Assembly (NCBI GenBank): GCA_947462335.1
Contig: OX381714.1
Location: forward strand, 35,674,025 to 35,738,024
From: Harmothoe impar
Lineage: Eukaryota > Annelida > Polychaeta > Phyllodocida > Polynoidae
Length of the DNA stretch: 64,000 nt
Reading direction: 5' to 3'
Positions 1-13,798 of the stretch are shown here, in pieces. The position numbers were made by a program, and so were the translations under genes. How positions within the stretch are numbered: the first letter of the stretch is position 1; each line of letters begins with the position of its first letter. The notes under the pieces are model-generated. The model was given only the letters and a program-made list of their open reading frames with translations. It was not told the origin of the DNA and searched no databases.

Positions 1-50
1 ATTCTTTTTAAAACACCTTTTTTCTGACACCTTGTCAGAGACGGCACCTG

Positions 51-835
51 GGGGTCGATTCATAACATTGTACTACAGCTCAGAAAAGCTACGACCATAA
101 GAAAAGATGTTTGTGGGGAAAAGAGAGCAAATCGTTTTTTTTCTACTGGTTGTAGTGAAGGAGTCATGCAAGGCAGTCGTACAAAAAATGTGGTACATTT
201 CACAATGATAATCATAGGACACATTTCCTTTACTTGATTGTATGACTAGCCATTAGAAATTTGTTGTAAAAGTATTTATGATAAAAATATAACTTTTTAT
301 TCCAGAGTGCATAAGAATATAACACACACTACGATTTAGGGGTAAATTGTTATATAATGATTTTCAAAAAATGGGTAATATTGTGAATTTATGAGGCACT
401 CATTCTTACAAGGTAATCTACTTGTAGATAGCAGTCATTACATCTTGGTTGTGTACAGAACAAACCATTATTAAAGATTTTTTAGATGGCTGAGATGACT
501 TTAGAGGCTGTCTCAGCCGTCTGTTGTGCAATGGGCGTTTTCCTGCTTACAACCACTATAATTATACAGGTATTCTGTGCAATAGGACAATTGGGAAATT
601 TGCTACAATTTTCTTTTGAAATGCACCCCTTTTTTTGTACGACAGCATTCTACGATTTTCTTGAGATAAGCTAGTCTTATGAGATAAGCTGGTCGTAAGT
701 GTGGTTATTTTTCTCCACCCTTACAACTGTTATACAGGTGTCGTAGGTATGGCATAAAATGACCCCTGGACGATCAGCAATGGTCGTAGCAGTAAAATGG
801 CCCTCTGTGTCATAGAAACTTATGAATCGAGCCCC
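51..835. mobile_element. Inverted-repeat (MITE-like) DNA element, 785 bp
   Basis: The left end reads GGGGTCGATTCATAA and the right end is its imperfect reverse complement (TTATGAATCGAGCCCC). Weaker inverted similarity continues inward around ACGACCATAAG and GGTCGTAAG. The element is flanked by a 15-base direct repeat, GTCAGAGACGGCACC, at 34-48 and 838-852. I see no transposase; the only small frame inside (486-674) has no recognisable feature. Seen directly: terminal inverted repeats and flanking direct repeat. Inferred: a non-autonomous transposon. A 15-base flank is long for a cut-and-paste target duplication, so the element may have landed inside an existing short repeat. Confidence 0.6.
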
Positions 836-853
836 TGGTCAGAGACGGCACCC

Positions 854-3800
854 GGCCAGAGACAAAAAAACATTGGCCCAAGGTCGTGAGGCACAGCCAA
901 TAGTATTCGCATAGTAACAGCACATACACATAATGAAAACTCCCACCATTGGCTTAGTAACAGCGTTTATAGAATCTGATGATGAAAACTCCCCTGATGA
1001 ATCTTAGGAATGTCTCTATGCTATTCGGATGCTGGGTCTAAGATGTTTATATTTCACACTATTTACATTACTTTTATCGATATAAAACATTAGCACATAG
1101 CGCTCTCTGAGGTAGCTTTAGTAAAATGTCATCAAAATCTTCTTCAACACTCTGAACATTCAGAGTCATGGAGTGAGAAGATTGGGGAGTTTCTGAGATG
1201 TAATGATCTAACTGCTAATCCATACTGCCGATGGCTTATCACAACTAAAATACAATCTACATCGTTCTCCATTTCAAATTCCCATTAACTTCATGTATTT
1301 ATTCAACTTCACTGCAAAATCCGCTAGAAAGGGATTTCTCGAGGCCACATTCCTGGCGTCAACATGTAATATCTGGTGCCTCACTAAAAATCTATAGCAA
1401 GCCACTGTTATAAAATGCTTAATGTAGAACATGCGAACCAAACCCCATTACCAATATAACCCGTCGTCTCAGGTGTACCCTACAAATGCAAGCTTTTAAT
1501 TTCACCATGGCAGACATGTGGTTGGCCTGTTATACGAACATTGAGGTAAAGATAATATTTGCAAATGCTATAGATATCTATGATTAAGGATGATTGGCTC
1601 ATTCACAAAGGCCTTTGAAAAAATACCACATATGACATGCATATACCTTTCTATTGAGTTGGGGACAGCTTCCGTCGCTCTTTTTCCAAAAAGAAAAGTA
1701 GTACTTACTTATAACCCATACATTATACATTTAGTTAGTCGTCGCCAGAAACGATAGGTAGCTCAAAATGATACGACTGACACAAAGCACAGACATTGCA
1801 CTGCTCTGCTATTTTAATGTTTACCCTTGGTTTCTTGTTGTACTCAGCATCTAGCCATTTATCTGTTTATGGTTTGTATTAGCGCTCTCATTTGCTGTAA
1901 ACCTATGGACATAAATTAACAATAAATCCAGTTGCCAGTTCACAGAGGGAGCCATTATTGCCATGGCTAGGGAACAATGAAAAGAATAATATCTATATGA
2001 AATTATCCAGCAAGAAATGATGGGGAACAAAATGATGGTAGTCTCCTGATAAGTAGCTGTTGCTGCACTCATATCTCTGAGCAATAAAGCAGGTGGTAAA
2101 AAGGTGAGAGATATGGTGTAGCCGGAAGTTATGGTCATGTGACCTGTGATTCGGCGACCTCAGGCCAGAATGTGCCATCTGGTAGTTTGGCCTCCTTGGG
2201 CCAAGTCATATGACCTCTGGATATGGGGGAAATGAAGGAGGCGGGCTCCGGGCAGAGGATAAGAGGGAGTGGAGTAGCTGTGACTCGGCATCAATAATCT
2301 ATGATAAGGACCTCTGGTGATGGTGTATGTGTGTGTGATAAGTAGGTTTATGCCGGTTCTTACCTCATGGCAGACCTTACCTTGATGACGTATACATGAC
2401 TGTATACAAATTGAATTCCCTGCTTTATAAATTAAGATCATCTCCTTTATGTACCACAGTTTACGCGGGGGATTCATTGTTCTTAGACTTTATTTGTATT
2501 GTAAACCGAAGTCGCAATAAAACAATATTTTAACAAAAATCAAATATATATTTTATACCCATATCTTAAATGATTTCGAATTATTTCTTTGGATTTGATA
2601 GCTTTAAACTACTGACATACCGGCATCTAGAATCAATCCATTTGCATGTATAGACAAATGACAAATCATTGAGTAGATAACATATTCACGCCTTTGCCTG
2701 CTTGGACCCATGGTGCATTGTTACCTGGGCAGATGGGGTCAGCCCTACTACCGGTACTCAGTGACCTGCCTCTTAATGCGTCTCTGTTACCACACCAACC
2801 AGGAATACAGATGGCAGGAATCTCTGCAAGGCGAGAGGTCACCGTGCGTGGGAGGATGGGAGTTCAAAAGAAGGATAGGTCAGTGGTGAGGGCGGAGGGA
2901 GGGGTGGGTGGGGATGCGTTGGGGGCCAAGTGAAGGGGTGAAGGAAAGGGTGGAGAACTCAGAGGATGTCAGAGAGGTATCTGAGAAGCCTCCTTCAACA
3001 GTGAATATTTGCAGCTTGCATATAACAGGAGCATTTTGGGAGGGGCGAATATAGTGAGGATTATTTTAATGTTAAATAGAAAATCTGTACATGAAGGAAA
3101 TAGCTATTGTCTTTGCATGGGACAAGAGCGAGTGGGCTGGGTGGGATGGTAAATACAAAGCAAGCTTATCATCAGTGAACATGATCTGACTGGGTAGGTA
3201 TTATCGTGTCATAACAGGAATACAATACAGAAGGAGGAAAAGGTCATGCGTAGGAAGGAAATAGTAGGAAAGGGTACGTGATCATACAGCCGAAGGAGCA
3301 TAGAATGGAAACATAGGGAGGAGGAAGCCACTGTTTCGACACCAGGGCAGAACAAGTGGGTGTCAATAATGAGTTCAATTGAATAAAATCACCCATAGAT
3401 ACTAAGTTAATCATCAAAGTGACATTTAAGAACCTTTTCTTTAAATGATGCCAGCGCTGCATTAGTACGTCATGCCGAATCCTGAGGAGTGTATCAAACA
3501 GTAAGGTCAGTATGGTTTTAACATTTCCAGTTCACAAATATTGTAGAGAATATTGTAGGAACGTCTGATAACTTTTATACAGAGTATACCAATACACTAG
3601 GGAAACTACCTTCGCATATAGCCCTGGTCTATGGGGTATGTTCTATAGATATGCCACTGATCTGCTACTAAATCGGCCTAACCATTTCATCATAGTGTAT
3701 CGGGTAGGGGACTGGCTTATAGGGAGGTTTGACCCAAGGGGGTAAAAGAATCAGTGGATGTAAAGGCATAGGCACTTGGGAATTCTGCCTACGTAAATAA

Positions 3801-4850
3801 GGAATGCAAAGTGAATTAGGCCATGGGTTGCTGGCCAGCAGGCGGTTAAGCAAGAAGGCAAACTGTATTAGGAACCATGAATTTGAGAAAACAAATAGGG
3901 ATTTGGGGAATAATTATCCATCTTATAAATACTAAGGCTGTATCGTAGGTCAAGTATTGGGTATTTATATTCAATAGATATGCATAAACAACATTGTGCT
4001 GCAAAGTGTGGGTGGAGCTTGAGCAGTATTTATTTACCATCAGCACAAGGGTTTCCAGGAGATTGACTCAGTCCACCACCAGCACCAAAACCAATTCTAT
4101 TGGAACAAATCTCATTTTGCCATGCAGCCAGAACCTACTGCACCTTTACGCAGTCTAAACTGGATGTACCAATGTCCATATAAGCTAACAGTGTATAAAG
4201 GAATCAGTGGAATCTGCTGACAACTACAAGCTACATGTCAGACTGACATTTGGTGTGTAGAACATTGGTGATTGATGATGGAAAGGGAATTTTGGAGCAA
4301 TTCGCCTCTGTAAGCATTGCCTCCTCAGCAAATAGTACTCTGTCATTGATATGCCGCATACGAGCCATTGCTCATTAGCCATTGATAGTACAACCCTCAA
4401 GCCTTATAAATGTTTCATAGTTAAAGCACCAATGACATGTATTCAGAGAATGTATCTTATTTGACACTACACGCAGCATAGAACTTATAGCCAGGCGTCT
4501 TCTGTTTTTTGTAAGGTATACACATACAGTCTATAAACCATTTGAAGCAGGATACCAGACAGGCTGGACATGAAAGTTGCTTTTGCGCAAATGGGATTGG
4601 TCAGCCCGATGGAGATGGAGGAGGAAGGAGGTTGGGAGGTCGAGGCTTTCGTGGAGGGCTGAAAGCCTACTCTACACGTACATATACATACATATATACA
4701 GTCTACTATATGGAGAGTGGTAGTAACTGTTCTGATGGACTCCATACAGAATGGTCAATTGAGACATACTGCTTTACTTATCTCTTTAGAGTGGTGCTGG
4801 CGTACTGTAGGGCCTTTGTCTAAGGACTCTGTGCCCCTACACATACAACA
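854..4850. other. Non-coding DNA, no gene recognised
   Basis: AT-rich sequence with only short chance frames in all six readings. Local purine-rich G-rich stretches occur near 2820-3060. No tRNA-like, ribosomal or conserved protein motif is visible. It could be intergenic or intronic. Confidence 0.6.
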
Positions 4851-6400
4851 CAGCCCTCCCCGTACAATCTCCACAGGCTCAACCTCCTCCAAGCTGAGCA
4901 AACTGCTCGCCCAACCCCCTCCAACCCAGCTAACCCTGTCCCTGTCCACTGTCAATGACACTCACCTGAGCCCCAGCCAACCCCCCACTCCTTACACTTC
5001 GTGCTCACGACACCCAGTCCCCTGAGTAAGTAGATATTTGTCATTCCGGTCAGTCGTGAAGCCGAAAAAGGCCTGCTCCGCTACCACCACTACTCCAGCC
5101 CCCCAACCCCAGCCCTCAGCCCCCATTGCCCCCAGTCCCCATTGGCCACAGCGCTCTACTTATGGCTGATGTCTCTAATGGCCATTTGATATTTCTTAAA
5201 TCGCAGATTTATGCCGGACGCGCCGTTTGCCCGCTGCCCTCCTGCCCCAGGAGGAAGGGTGAAGGGAGCAGCTCGGGGGCGGGAAGGAGACATCGGATCG
5301 GACCGAGATGTGCCCTACGCGTGCTAAAACCCGCTTAATGCGCGTGGACGAGCGGCTGAGCCTTTGGGTACAGGGTGGAGTGCCTGAGCTGAGCAGCTCG
5401 TAGTTGGGCAGCGTATGAGCTGCTCACCAGAGGGGGCAATAGGACCCCTTCTGCTCCTTCTCCCAAGCGGTGCATCTTCATAAGCACTGCGCGTGCGTGC
5501 AAAGTGGGCCGGAAGTGCTGCGATGGAGGCAGGGAGCCGGAAGTAGGTATGAGGTACAGGAGAAGCGGCTAAGGAGCAGGCACCAGAGGATGAATGAGTA
5601 TAAGGAAGGTACTGGACACTGAGAGCTGCTCCTTCAGATTTATGCAAAGTGGCGAAGTGGACGAGGTCAGAATGTGTATGTGTACAAGATTGAGTGGGTT
5701 GCTCATACAGATTTAGTAAATGGCCTAGTCATGATGAATACAGTATTAGATTATAAGTGTATTTTAGAATGAATCCTGGTGCTCATGTTACGTTTTTATT
5801 ATGGTCTCATCCAACCTCTAGGTAATGACCGAAGTTATTATATATATATAACAGATGTATGGGCTCGATTGACTAAAGTTCCCCAGCGGACAAAGGCCAT
5901 AAGGGACCTCAGTAGGCTTTCCCAAGTAATAATCTTAGCTAAAACAGCCTTCCTCATTAAACCAGACATTATCATTGACAGTAAAACCTATTGCACTACA
6001 CATTAAAATGTATTTCAGGACTACAATCTACTTGACCATTGGATATCTGTAGATGATTAATAACATGAACAGAGAGTGAAAGCATCCAAGGACATCTGAA
6101 TAAGAGGACCGGCTGAGATAACAAAGGATACACATACGCATATGCATGTATATGAGTCAGCAAAGCTCCGGATGAGTAATATATATATGAGTAGCTCAAC
6201 GTTATTGCCAATTAAAGAGAGCTGCTCGTCTCATGCCATGTATCATTAACACTGTAAGTGCCGCATACTGGTTAGAGTGGTATTCTCCTTATCATTGTGA
6301 TGCATACATGCAAAAGATAGTGTACTTAACCCCTCTGCAGCCCTTAAAGGGTTAATATGAGCTGCTATGTGGAGCAGCTCTGAGCAGCTCTATACAACAC
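4850..6400. promoter_or_regulatory. GC-rich patch with clustered GAGCWGCTC motifs
   Basis: This interval is clearly more GC-rich than its surroundings, with C-rich runs at 4850-5150 and CpG-containing sequence at 5200-5560. It holds seven copies of the palindrome GAGCWGCTC, starting at 5266, 5391, 5417, 5623, 6219, 6372 and 6382. A consensus-like donor on the minus strand lies at about 4966 (CAG before GTGAGT), but the frame leading into it is only about 26 codons. Regulatory function (promoter or enhancer) is inferred from composition and motif clustering only. Confidence 0.35.
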
Positions 6401-7526
6401 AGCATAGAAACACTGTACCACCTGTCGCACACCACCATGGGGCATGGTGATCACTATTCCAACCAATACAAAAAGCCGCAGGCCATTACTCAAAAATACC
6501 TCCAGGTTGTTGACAGCATTGGGAGAGTGTGCATGCACATTGTATGGGTTAATGCATTGGATTCCTTTTGTGGCTTATTTAGGCTCTTTTCAATTGTTTT
6601 AACTGTCTTTTGTTTCTGTCCCAAGGCAGGTGTGATGAGGAGTACATGGGAGGCGGAGTGGTTAGGTGTGGGTGTATGGGTATAACAATGGTGTACCACA
6701 CTACTAAACATCAAGGCTTAATGGAGCGGATAAATATTGCAGCTCCACTCGCTTTCCCCACCGGGCAATGGCTAAATTGAGCTGGATGTATGTGCGGTGT
6801 ACACGCACGTGTGTGTATATGGTATGTAAACCTCGGCTAGAGGAATGCTCATGTGTATACACGTATGCTTTGGATTATATGCCTAAAGCTGCTATGGGTT
6901 AATCTGAATTTTGTCTGGATTCTAGGGCATCCGCATACATAACAATGGTCTGCCTCGCAAATCAAACCGTAAATAACCTACAGATGCTATCTTCACCTCA
7001 GTGTATGAAACTCTAATGGCAATAACAGTACCAGAATATTTTGGACACACTATCTATGAATATCCACAATGTACAAAGAGTACAATGTTTACTCATTGCA
7101 AAATCAATAAACGCCCATCGGTTTACAGCCGACAGAATGTGGGCTCAGAATAACCTATGTTGTTCCAGTCAATGATGGGTTGCCAGTTCAATCTAACAAC
7201 ACAAAACCTAGTTAAGCATCACTGAATAGATACTCAAATATTCATTGATGAGACAGATTATACGGTGTGTTACTAATGTCTGATGGAGATATTGCAGGAT
7301 GCAGCCGACTTGAACCATACAATAGATTGCTGGCAGGTAATACGGCCTGTCATCACAGTGAATTAAAAAGAATGATGTATGAACTAGCCTGTTGTACTAT
7401 AGTTACACAGCCAGAATTGAACCACCACGACACAGGCAGTATAAGTCAATTAGGATCAGCATTCTACTGTAACACCACGAAGCTACATGTAAAAGCTCCC
7501 TATTGACAACATTTGACATCGCTGGC
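6400..7526. other. Non-coding DNA, no gene recognised
   Basis: No coding or RNA gene is supported here. The frames present are short and have neither protein motifs nor splice-site support. Confidence 0.55.
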
Positions 7527-8281
7527 CTTAAGGATAGGGAATACCCTCCTCTTTACAGGAAAAAAACATACCTTTAATCCTCTATAATTTTATGAGTTTT
7601 CATCTGAGCATCACTTATTATATACCATAATGACCATATATCATGCCCCTTTCAAATTCCTTGGCTTAAAATGATGGTTTCTAGGGATGGAATGTGAATG
7701 GAACAAAAACGTTCTTTTTTAGGTTCTTTTTCTTCAGACAGCCCAATGGAATGGAATTTCATCATTATTAACAGTTCTGATGGATGGAATGTAATCTAGA
7801 CATGATTTTTCTAGGGAAGGGTGTCTCATTTTATGGATATTCCCATTATTAAGGTCTACAGAGTCCTTCAAAGTAGAAAAATTGGGAAAAACTGGTGATT
7901 TTCCAATTTTGTTGATTTTTTCCCAATTTTCTTACTTTGAACAGCTGTGTAGATCTTAATAATTAGAATATCCATAAAAATGAGACACCCTTTTGTAGAA
8001 AATCATGTCTACATTACATACCAACCATCAGAAATGATTTTTATGATGATTTTCCATCCAATAGGGCTGTCCAAAGAAAAAGAAGCCAAAAAAGAACGTT
8101 TTTGTTCCATTCACATTCCATCCCTAGCAACCGTCATTCTAAACACAGAAATTTGAAAGGGGCATGATGTACGGTCATTATGGTGTATAATAAGTGATGC
8201 TCAGATGAAAACTCATAAAATTATAGAGGATTAAAGTTATGTTTTTTGCCTGTAAAGAGGAGGGTATTCCCTATCCTTAAG
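7527..8281. mobile_element. Long foldback (palindromic) element, about 755 bp
   Basis: Two arms of about 375 bp each are near-perfect reverse complements around a centre near 7904. The outer ends read CTTAAGGATAGGGAATACCC on the left and the reverse complement on the right. Inner landmarks match as well: AACGTTCTTTTTT against AAAAAAGAACGTT, and the ATCTGAGCATCACTTATTAT block against its complement. TTAA occurs at both outer ends, as expected for a piggyBac-type target, but because it lies within the palindrome it is not independent evidence. No frame is present. The transcript would fold into a very long hairpin, a possible small-RNA source. Confidence 0.8.
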
Positions 8282-9428
8282 CTGTTAAGCATGGATTCCA
8301 CTGGTTGTATGTGATTTAACACTTTGACCGGTTGTTTAATTGTCTTTTCATCCTATCTTGCAGATATGTTTTCTGACTCTTCATCATCTGGATTGTATGT
8401 CCTTCTTTTCTGGAAAATGGTAATGTCTACATTTTTCAGATGGAGTTATAAGTGACCAACAAATCTTTGCCAAAAACTTTGTTTGTCCATTGCAAACCGT
8501 TTTCTTTAATGCCAAAGCAATTACGCATTAAGAAATTGTCTAGATTTCTCATTGTGCTCTAATCTAGAGTAAGTAGTATTAAATCAATCTCCTCCTGTGC
8601 TGTCAGGAAAGGTCATGGATTGCTCCCAGTACACCTGTGTTACCCGGACTCACCTAGTCCTCCAGGGGGTGATCCATATCCCCTACCCTACAGGCTCTGA
8701 TTAACGTGTAAGGCTCATTTCACTGGTTGGACTAATTTCAGACCTCCTTGTTATTTTGAATAACCAGTATAATAGAATGTCAAGAATTTCAATCGTAAAT
8801 ATCAAGTCATTAGGGATAACTGTTAGGTTATCGCCTTACATGACATTCCTGTATGTATTCTACTCAGTTCAGGTGACAACAGCTCTTTCCCGAGATTATT
8901 CAAATCTGATGATGTATGTCTAGGCAAGGATATCATCTTTCATTATTAGCAACAGTCTTAAAAATGTGATATTTCCATTTCTATAATATCACTTTCTCTT
9001 ATACAAAACTACCTAGATACATACAGAGCACAACAATCCCTTCAGAGGTTGCAATACAGAAATACATAATCCGGAAACTAGATCACAGCCAGGAAATCGA
9101 AATTAAAAGCACATCCTTAATAGTACTTCAGATACATGCTTCCTCTTCCTGTTTTGAGCCTGCTACCTAGTGATTTAAAACTCATCTGTCATGTTATCCA
9201 TTAAGCAGCATCAGTGTATCATTTCCACTGCATGCAATTTGCTTTAGAAGCTTTCCTCTCCAAAACACTACTAATTATGGAATCAGCCAAGTAGCGCATA
9301 ATGGGACAGCTCAATGGAGGCCAAATCTCAAAGGGAAAAGAAATATTAATGCAAGCATTTGATGGGTTTATAATGTTGATATCTGGGTAGATACACATAA
9401 CACATTTTGTAATGATTACACTAGCTGT
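8282..9428. other. Non-coding DNA, no gene recognised
   Basis: AT-rich DNA with no supported gene, RNA or repeat beyond ordinary low-complexity sequence. Confidence 0.55.
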
Positions 9429-9655
9429 TTAACCCTTTGAGGGCCGCATAGTTATTTATTGTATTAAGCGCTTATCGGCATTCATGATGCATAAATGCAG
9501 ACCTGGCACGCACTCACCATGGTTCCCTACAGTAGTATTATTAACAATGTACGGTGGGTATAATACATAAATGCAGCGCTGGACCGTAGACTCACCAGGG
9601 CTGACGTCAAGGGGCATTGTGCATTAAGACACCATGCATCGTTTAAAGAGTTAAA
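9429..9655. mobile_element. Small dispersed MITE, copy 1
   Basis: The left end TTAACCCTTTGAGGGCCGCA and the right end near 9636-9655 (CATCGTTTAAAGAGTTAAAC) are imperfect inverted repeats. The interior has the recurring words CATGATGCATAAATGCAG and CACTCACCAGGGCTG. Related copies are at about 21268-21495, 27187-27407, 33281-33471 and 43037-43296. Boundaries are approximate because the copies are diverged. Confidence 0.55.
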
Positions 9656-12600
9656 CCATTGTTTTTCCAGTACATTACCGCCCCATCGATCCCTGTCCTG
9701 TAATTGATCGGATTACTTCCAGGTGTCAGTGAGGTAGTGTTTATTGATCCTCAGGCCCATTAAACAAATGGGTCATTTCTTTAAAATGGTAACCAATTTT
9801 TTTCTGTAAATGCTTCTTGATATTGCATGTTGCATGATGGAATGGAAAGAACGCGATAGGGGAAGGGGTAGGGCACAAGGGGACACATAGAATCATGCAT
9901 GCCTACAGACCTATACTGTTCTGAGTTGATGATCACAATCAGCATCATACTGATTAAATTAACCAACCTAGGCCATAGCATCACCATGGCTTTACAGTCA
10001 ATGATCTTCTTGTATTCGATTAAATTATTGTTTTCAAAGTCAGCATAAGCAGAAGAGCGCTCTGAAATCACCTTAATCGGGTGAGCGAGCCCGTGTGAAC
10101 GAAACTGATAAGACAGCAAAACTATTTAAAATCGCATTCAGATGACTGTAAAGGAATACTCATCGAGCTGTATAAGTTCTCTTCCTTACAGTATAAATAA
10201 ACGGGATAGTATATTTATACTTTCTCATACTCAAAAAAAAAAAAATGGTTGCAAAGTCAAAATTAATGTGATAAAAGCTATACATCTATAGGGTAATCCA
10301 GGTGACTCTACAGTCTGTCAGTTCAATACATTAACAGTTACAATCTGAGTGGATATATACATCTTCAATAACCATCTATGATACTAATGCCTTAAGAAAA
10401 TCATCGAGCCCTTCATGTATATCTGTGATCCTATATAGATTGTCAAGCAAATCTTTATAGAAATCATTAATCAGTTATATCAAATTAGGATTGTACTGTC
10501 AAGTAGTCTTTGATCTTGAGCAAATTGCAATCTAAACTTAACGTAGGACGCTCTGAAAGCCAATCTACAACTGCCATCTATAACTGAACTAAAGGGAGCG
10601 TAATAGGGGCGAGTATTCTAACCGGTGAGCTATTATGACTGTTGACATGGCAGTGGCACGTTCGGGGCACTGAACTGTTATCATGTCAATAGTGCTTTAG
10701 GTGGGGCCATATTTACACGGCGCTCAATGCAAACAGGGCTTGCCTGTATGACTACACATTGGGATAAAGTGAATGATTTCTTGGAAATTGAGGAAGTTTG
10801 AAAGGATGAGAGACATGTATTTCTCATATACCTGGTATAGTGTAGTCAATACTATTAATGATTGATAGCTGTATGTACAGCTGCAGCTATTACACACCTG
10901 TGCTAGTCTATTTGGGTACAGTATATAACGTGCAGATGTTATGTTTCTGTCTTTGATTGCCCCGATTTAGATAATACTGAAGCTGGGGGGAAATAACCAC
11001 CCTGGAATTAAGGATCAAGGCTAGCTAACTGCTATGACTTAAGCCAATCATGGTTTGGCGTTATGTGACTTATCTCATGGTATTTAAGACATCAAATTAA
11101 ATGATATTAGATACCTGCTGGAACAAATTTAATAATCATGCTATTTAAGTTGCCTTGCTTTGAAAGGTTGAAGGTGGAAAACTTGCTATTTGATACACCA
11201 TTGATGCATTGATTCTAATTTAACATCCTAGTTCATAAAAACAACTCGACCAAAGTACAATCCATAATTCTGAATTTGATATCATTAAATTAACATCTCG
11301 ATTGGGTCCTAACATGCAAGACCTCAATATTTATGACACCGCTGGCCCATAAGTATTCATAACCTTCATTCAAATTTAATAACTTGTGAAGATAACCGGC
11401 CAATGTAGATGCAATAAAGAATCATAAAGGTTTCTCTATGCATTTCACTCCCTTATAATGATAGTAGCTATCCATAGCTTGCTGTCGTATACGACAAAGA
11501 TATTTTAAACCAGAAACCCATTGCCTATGGAAAATTAGCATTAGCGTGTATATTTCACGGCTTCAGTATCAATATACTTTTGCTAAGCGTAACTGTTACA
11601 GTGGAGAGGAATGAGGTTAATTGAAACAACCGCCATACGTCTTTATATCTATAGTAACGTAATGTACAACACTGCTGGATCTAATCTACATTTCTAGTAA
11701 AGAAGCACCATCTAGATTCCTAGTAGAGAAGCATTTATCGTTTCTAGTGTAAACATAATAAGGTGTTAATCTCTCATGCCAGCACCATGTCAGTCTAACT
11801 ACTCTGGGCAAAGAAAAATATAAATAATCGAGTTGGCAGTCGGGCAGATGTAGATCGTTATCTTTACCATGCTAACACCTGTCAGTGACAAATAGCAAAG
11901 ATCACAATCCCCCTCAACCATCAACCAGTTACACCTGCCACGATGGTTGTCCATAAAAATATACGATAAAGGGATATTCCCCTTTTGACAATACCAGTGT
12001 GCTGTTAATGCACACTATAATATTGGGTTTTCATTCGATTGCCTTTCTTGATTCATGGCATTTGGTATTTCTGATCATTGTGATTAAAGAGAAATTACGT
12101 GAAAGGTTCAAGTAAAAACATGTAACTCTGTCATGCAAAAAGCAGGATTTGTCTTTATTCCCTTTGGACCTAACATTATACGTTGTAATAAAACAGCAAA
12201 ATCTACATCGTGAAAACCACATGAATATATATGGTACTCAAATAAAGTACATAATCATCACTGCATTAATGTTTGCATTTAAGAAAATTAAACACCCTTA
12301 AGGGAACACTTTGGGCGTATCTGATTCAAGTAAATACCACTTAAAAAGCCACTTACATGCCACCTACTGAACTCAAAGCCACTTAAAATGTTCCTGTAAA
12401 GAATTTTGAATTTGCTTAAATGAAAACATTCATGCAGTGCATAGGCATCACCCTACACGTCTGTGCATCCATCATTCCAATCCCAAAGTATTCACCTCTT
12501 ATCAACACCCATAAAACAACCACTGCAGCATTATTTCCCCACTAGGTAAACCAAAAACCGCCCACTATGGTCTGAAAGCACTACCCAGCTTCCAACTTCC

Positions 12601-12829
12601 CTTGCACACCGCTGCACTGCCACCTCTCAGGGTAAGATCAAAGTGAGTTACTCGTGGCCCCCTGACCGAGCCGCTCCCCCTTCGACCCTGGTCTGCGTGC
12701 CAGCGCTGGAACAGTTTCAGAACCAAAACTCACCCAGCCAAAGAAGCGATTAGCCGTGCACAGCATATCGGACTAACAACGACCAGCGCACGCTAAGAGC
12801 CTCCCATTCTCCGACCTACCGACAAATGC
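9656..12829. other. Non-coding DNA, no gene recognised
   Basis: AT-rich DNA with a 13-A run near 10233. The longest frame, on the minus strand at 9781-10119, has no motif or splice support. From about 12460 the sequence becomes more GC-balanced as it approaches duplication block A. Confidence 0.5.
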
Positions 12830-13326
12830 CAATCGATACCCAGAGCCCTCACTCTGCTTGAAAATAACATCAGTAATAACGATAACACAAATGGGGGAGA
12901 TCGGAGTAGGGCTTTTTAAGGGAAAAACTTGCTGTGCTCCCTGTTAAAACTCCTTTAGTTACATGGGAAAGTGGCAGCTTAGGGGGAGAGTGTGTTGAGG
13001 GCTCTCAGTCAGTGGAAAGCAGGGCCTGGTTGGGGTTAACATGTTAAGAATGAGGGGTGATTGGATAGCAGGCCTGGAAAAAGGCTGTGGGTGAGAAAGG
13101 AGAATTCAGATGTGAATATGGGAAGAAGCTCATGGGAGGAAAGGAAAACTGAGATGCAGTTGTTAGAAGAGCATTATTAGGAGAAGGAAACCCTCGTTGT
13201 TGCTATCGGAAAATTTATAGTGGGAAAAGGAGAATTGAGCTGAAATATTTCTGAGAGGAAGTAATGGGGGAAGTGGAGAACCAGTCTGTAAGGGTTCAAG
13301 ACAGTCACATGGCAGATCATTTGATG

Positions 13327-13416
13327 ACTTGGTTTCGTATATTGCCAACCGCTGGTGAATCTCATCGAAGAACTTGGTTTCATACATAGCCAACCGCTGG
13401 TGAATCTCATCAAAGG
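13327..13416. repeat. Tandem duplication of a 45-bp unit (two copies)
   Basis: Units 13327-13371 and 13372-13416 share ACTTGGTTTC at the start and CCAACCGCTGGTGAATCTCA later, differing at a few positions. The 45-bp length keeps the reading frame, so minus-strand frames across it contain a repeated 15-residue peptide. I see no other sign of coding, so this is reported as DNA repetition. Confidence 0.8.
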
Positions 13417-13798
13417 AATCTAGCGAATGTCATAATTACCATCTAAGAAATTAAACTCGTGTATCATGAAGAGAGCACAAGCAGACAGTCTTCATATTTG
13501 GTACAGACGGACAGAAAGAGAGCCAGTATGATGGTGCGGTCTTATGAATCCCAGCTCAAAGAGCCCTATTTAGACATTTCCGCGGCACAGGTCTGAGCAG
13601 TCCTGCACAGTAAGTGAATTATGAGGCTACACATGCTCAGAATTCCCACTGGAAGCTTGTCGCCGAAGGTGGCTGTGGGGGAGGAGCAGGGGAAGGGGGC
13701 TGAAATTAGCACAGTGACTTCACAGAGACAAACTATGCTGTGAACCTCAACTGTCTGCCAAAGGCTAAGCGCCACTTAGCCAACTCTCAAGCTAATTC

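Noticed and set aside
4717..5025. A 102-codon plus-strand frame ending at a GTAAGT-like donor
   Set aside because: The stop codon precedes the donor and the C-rich composition explains the open frame.
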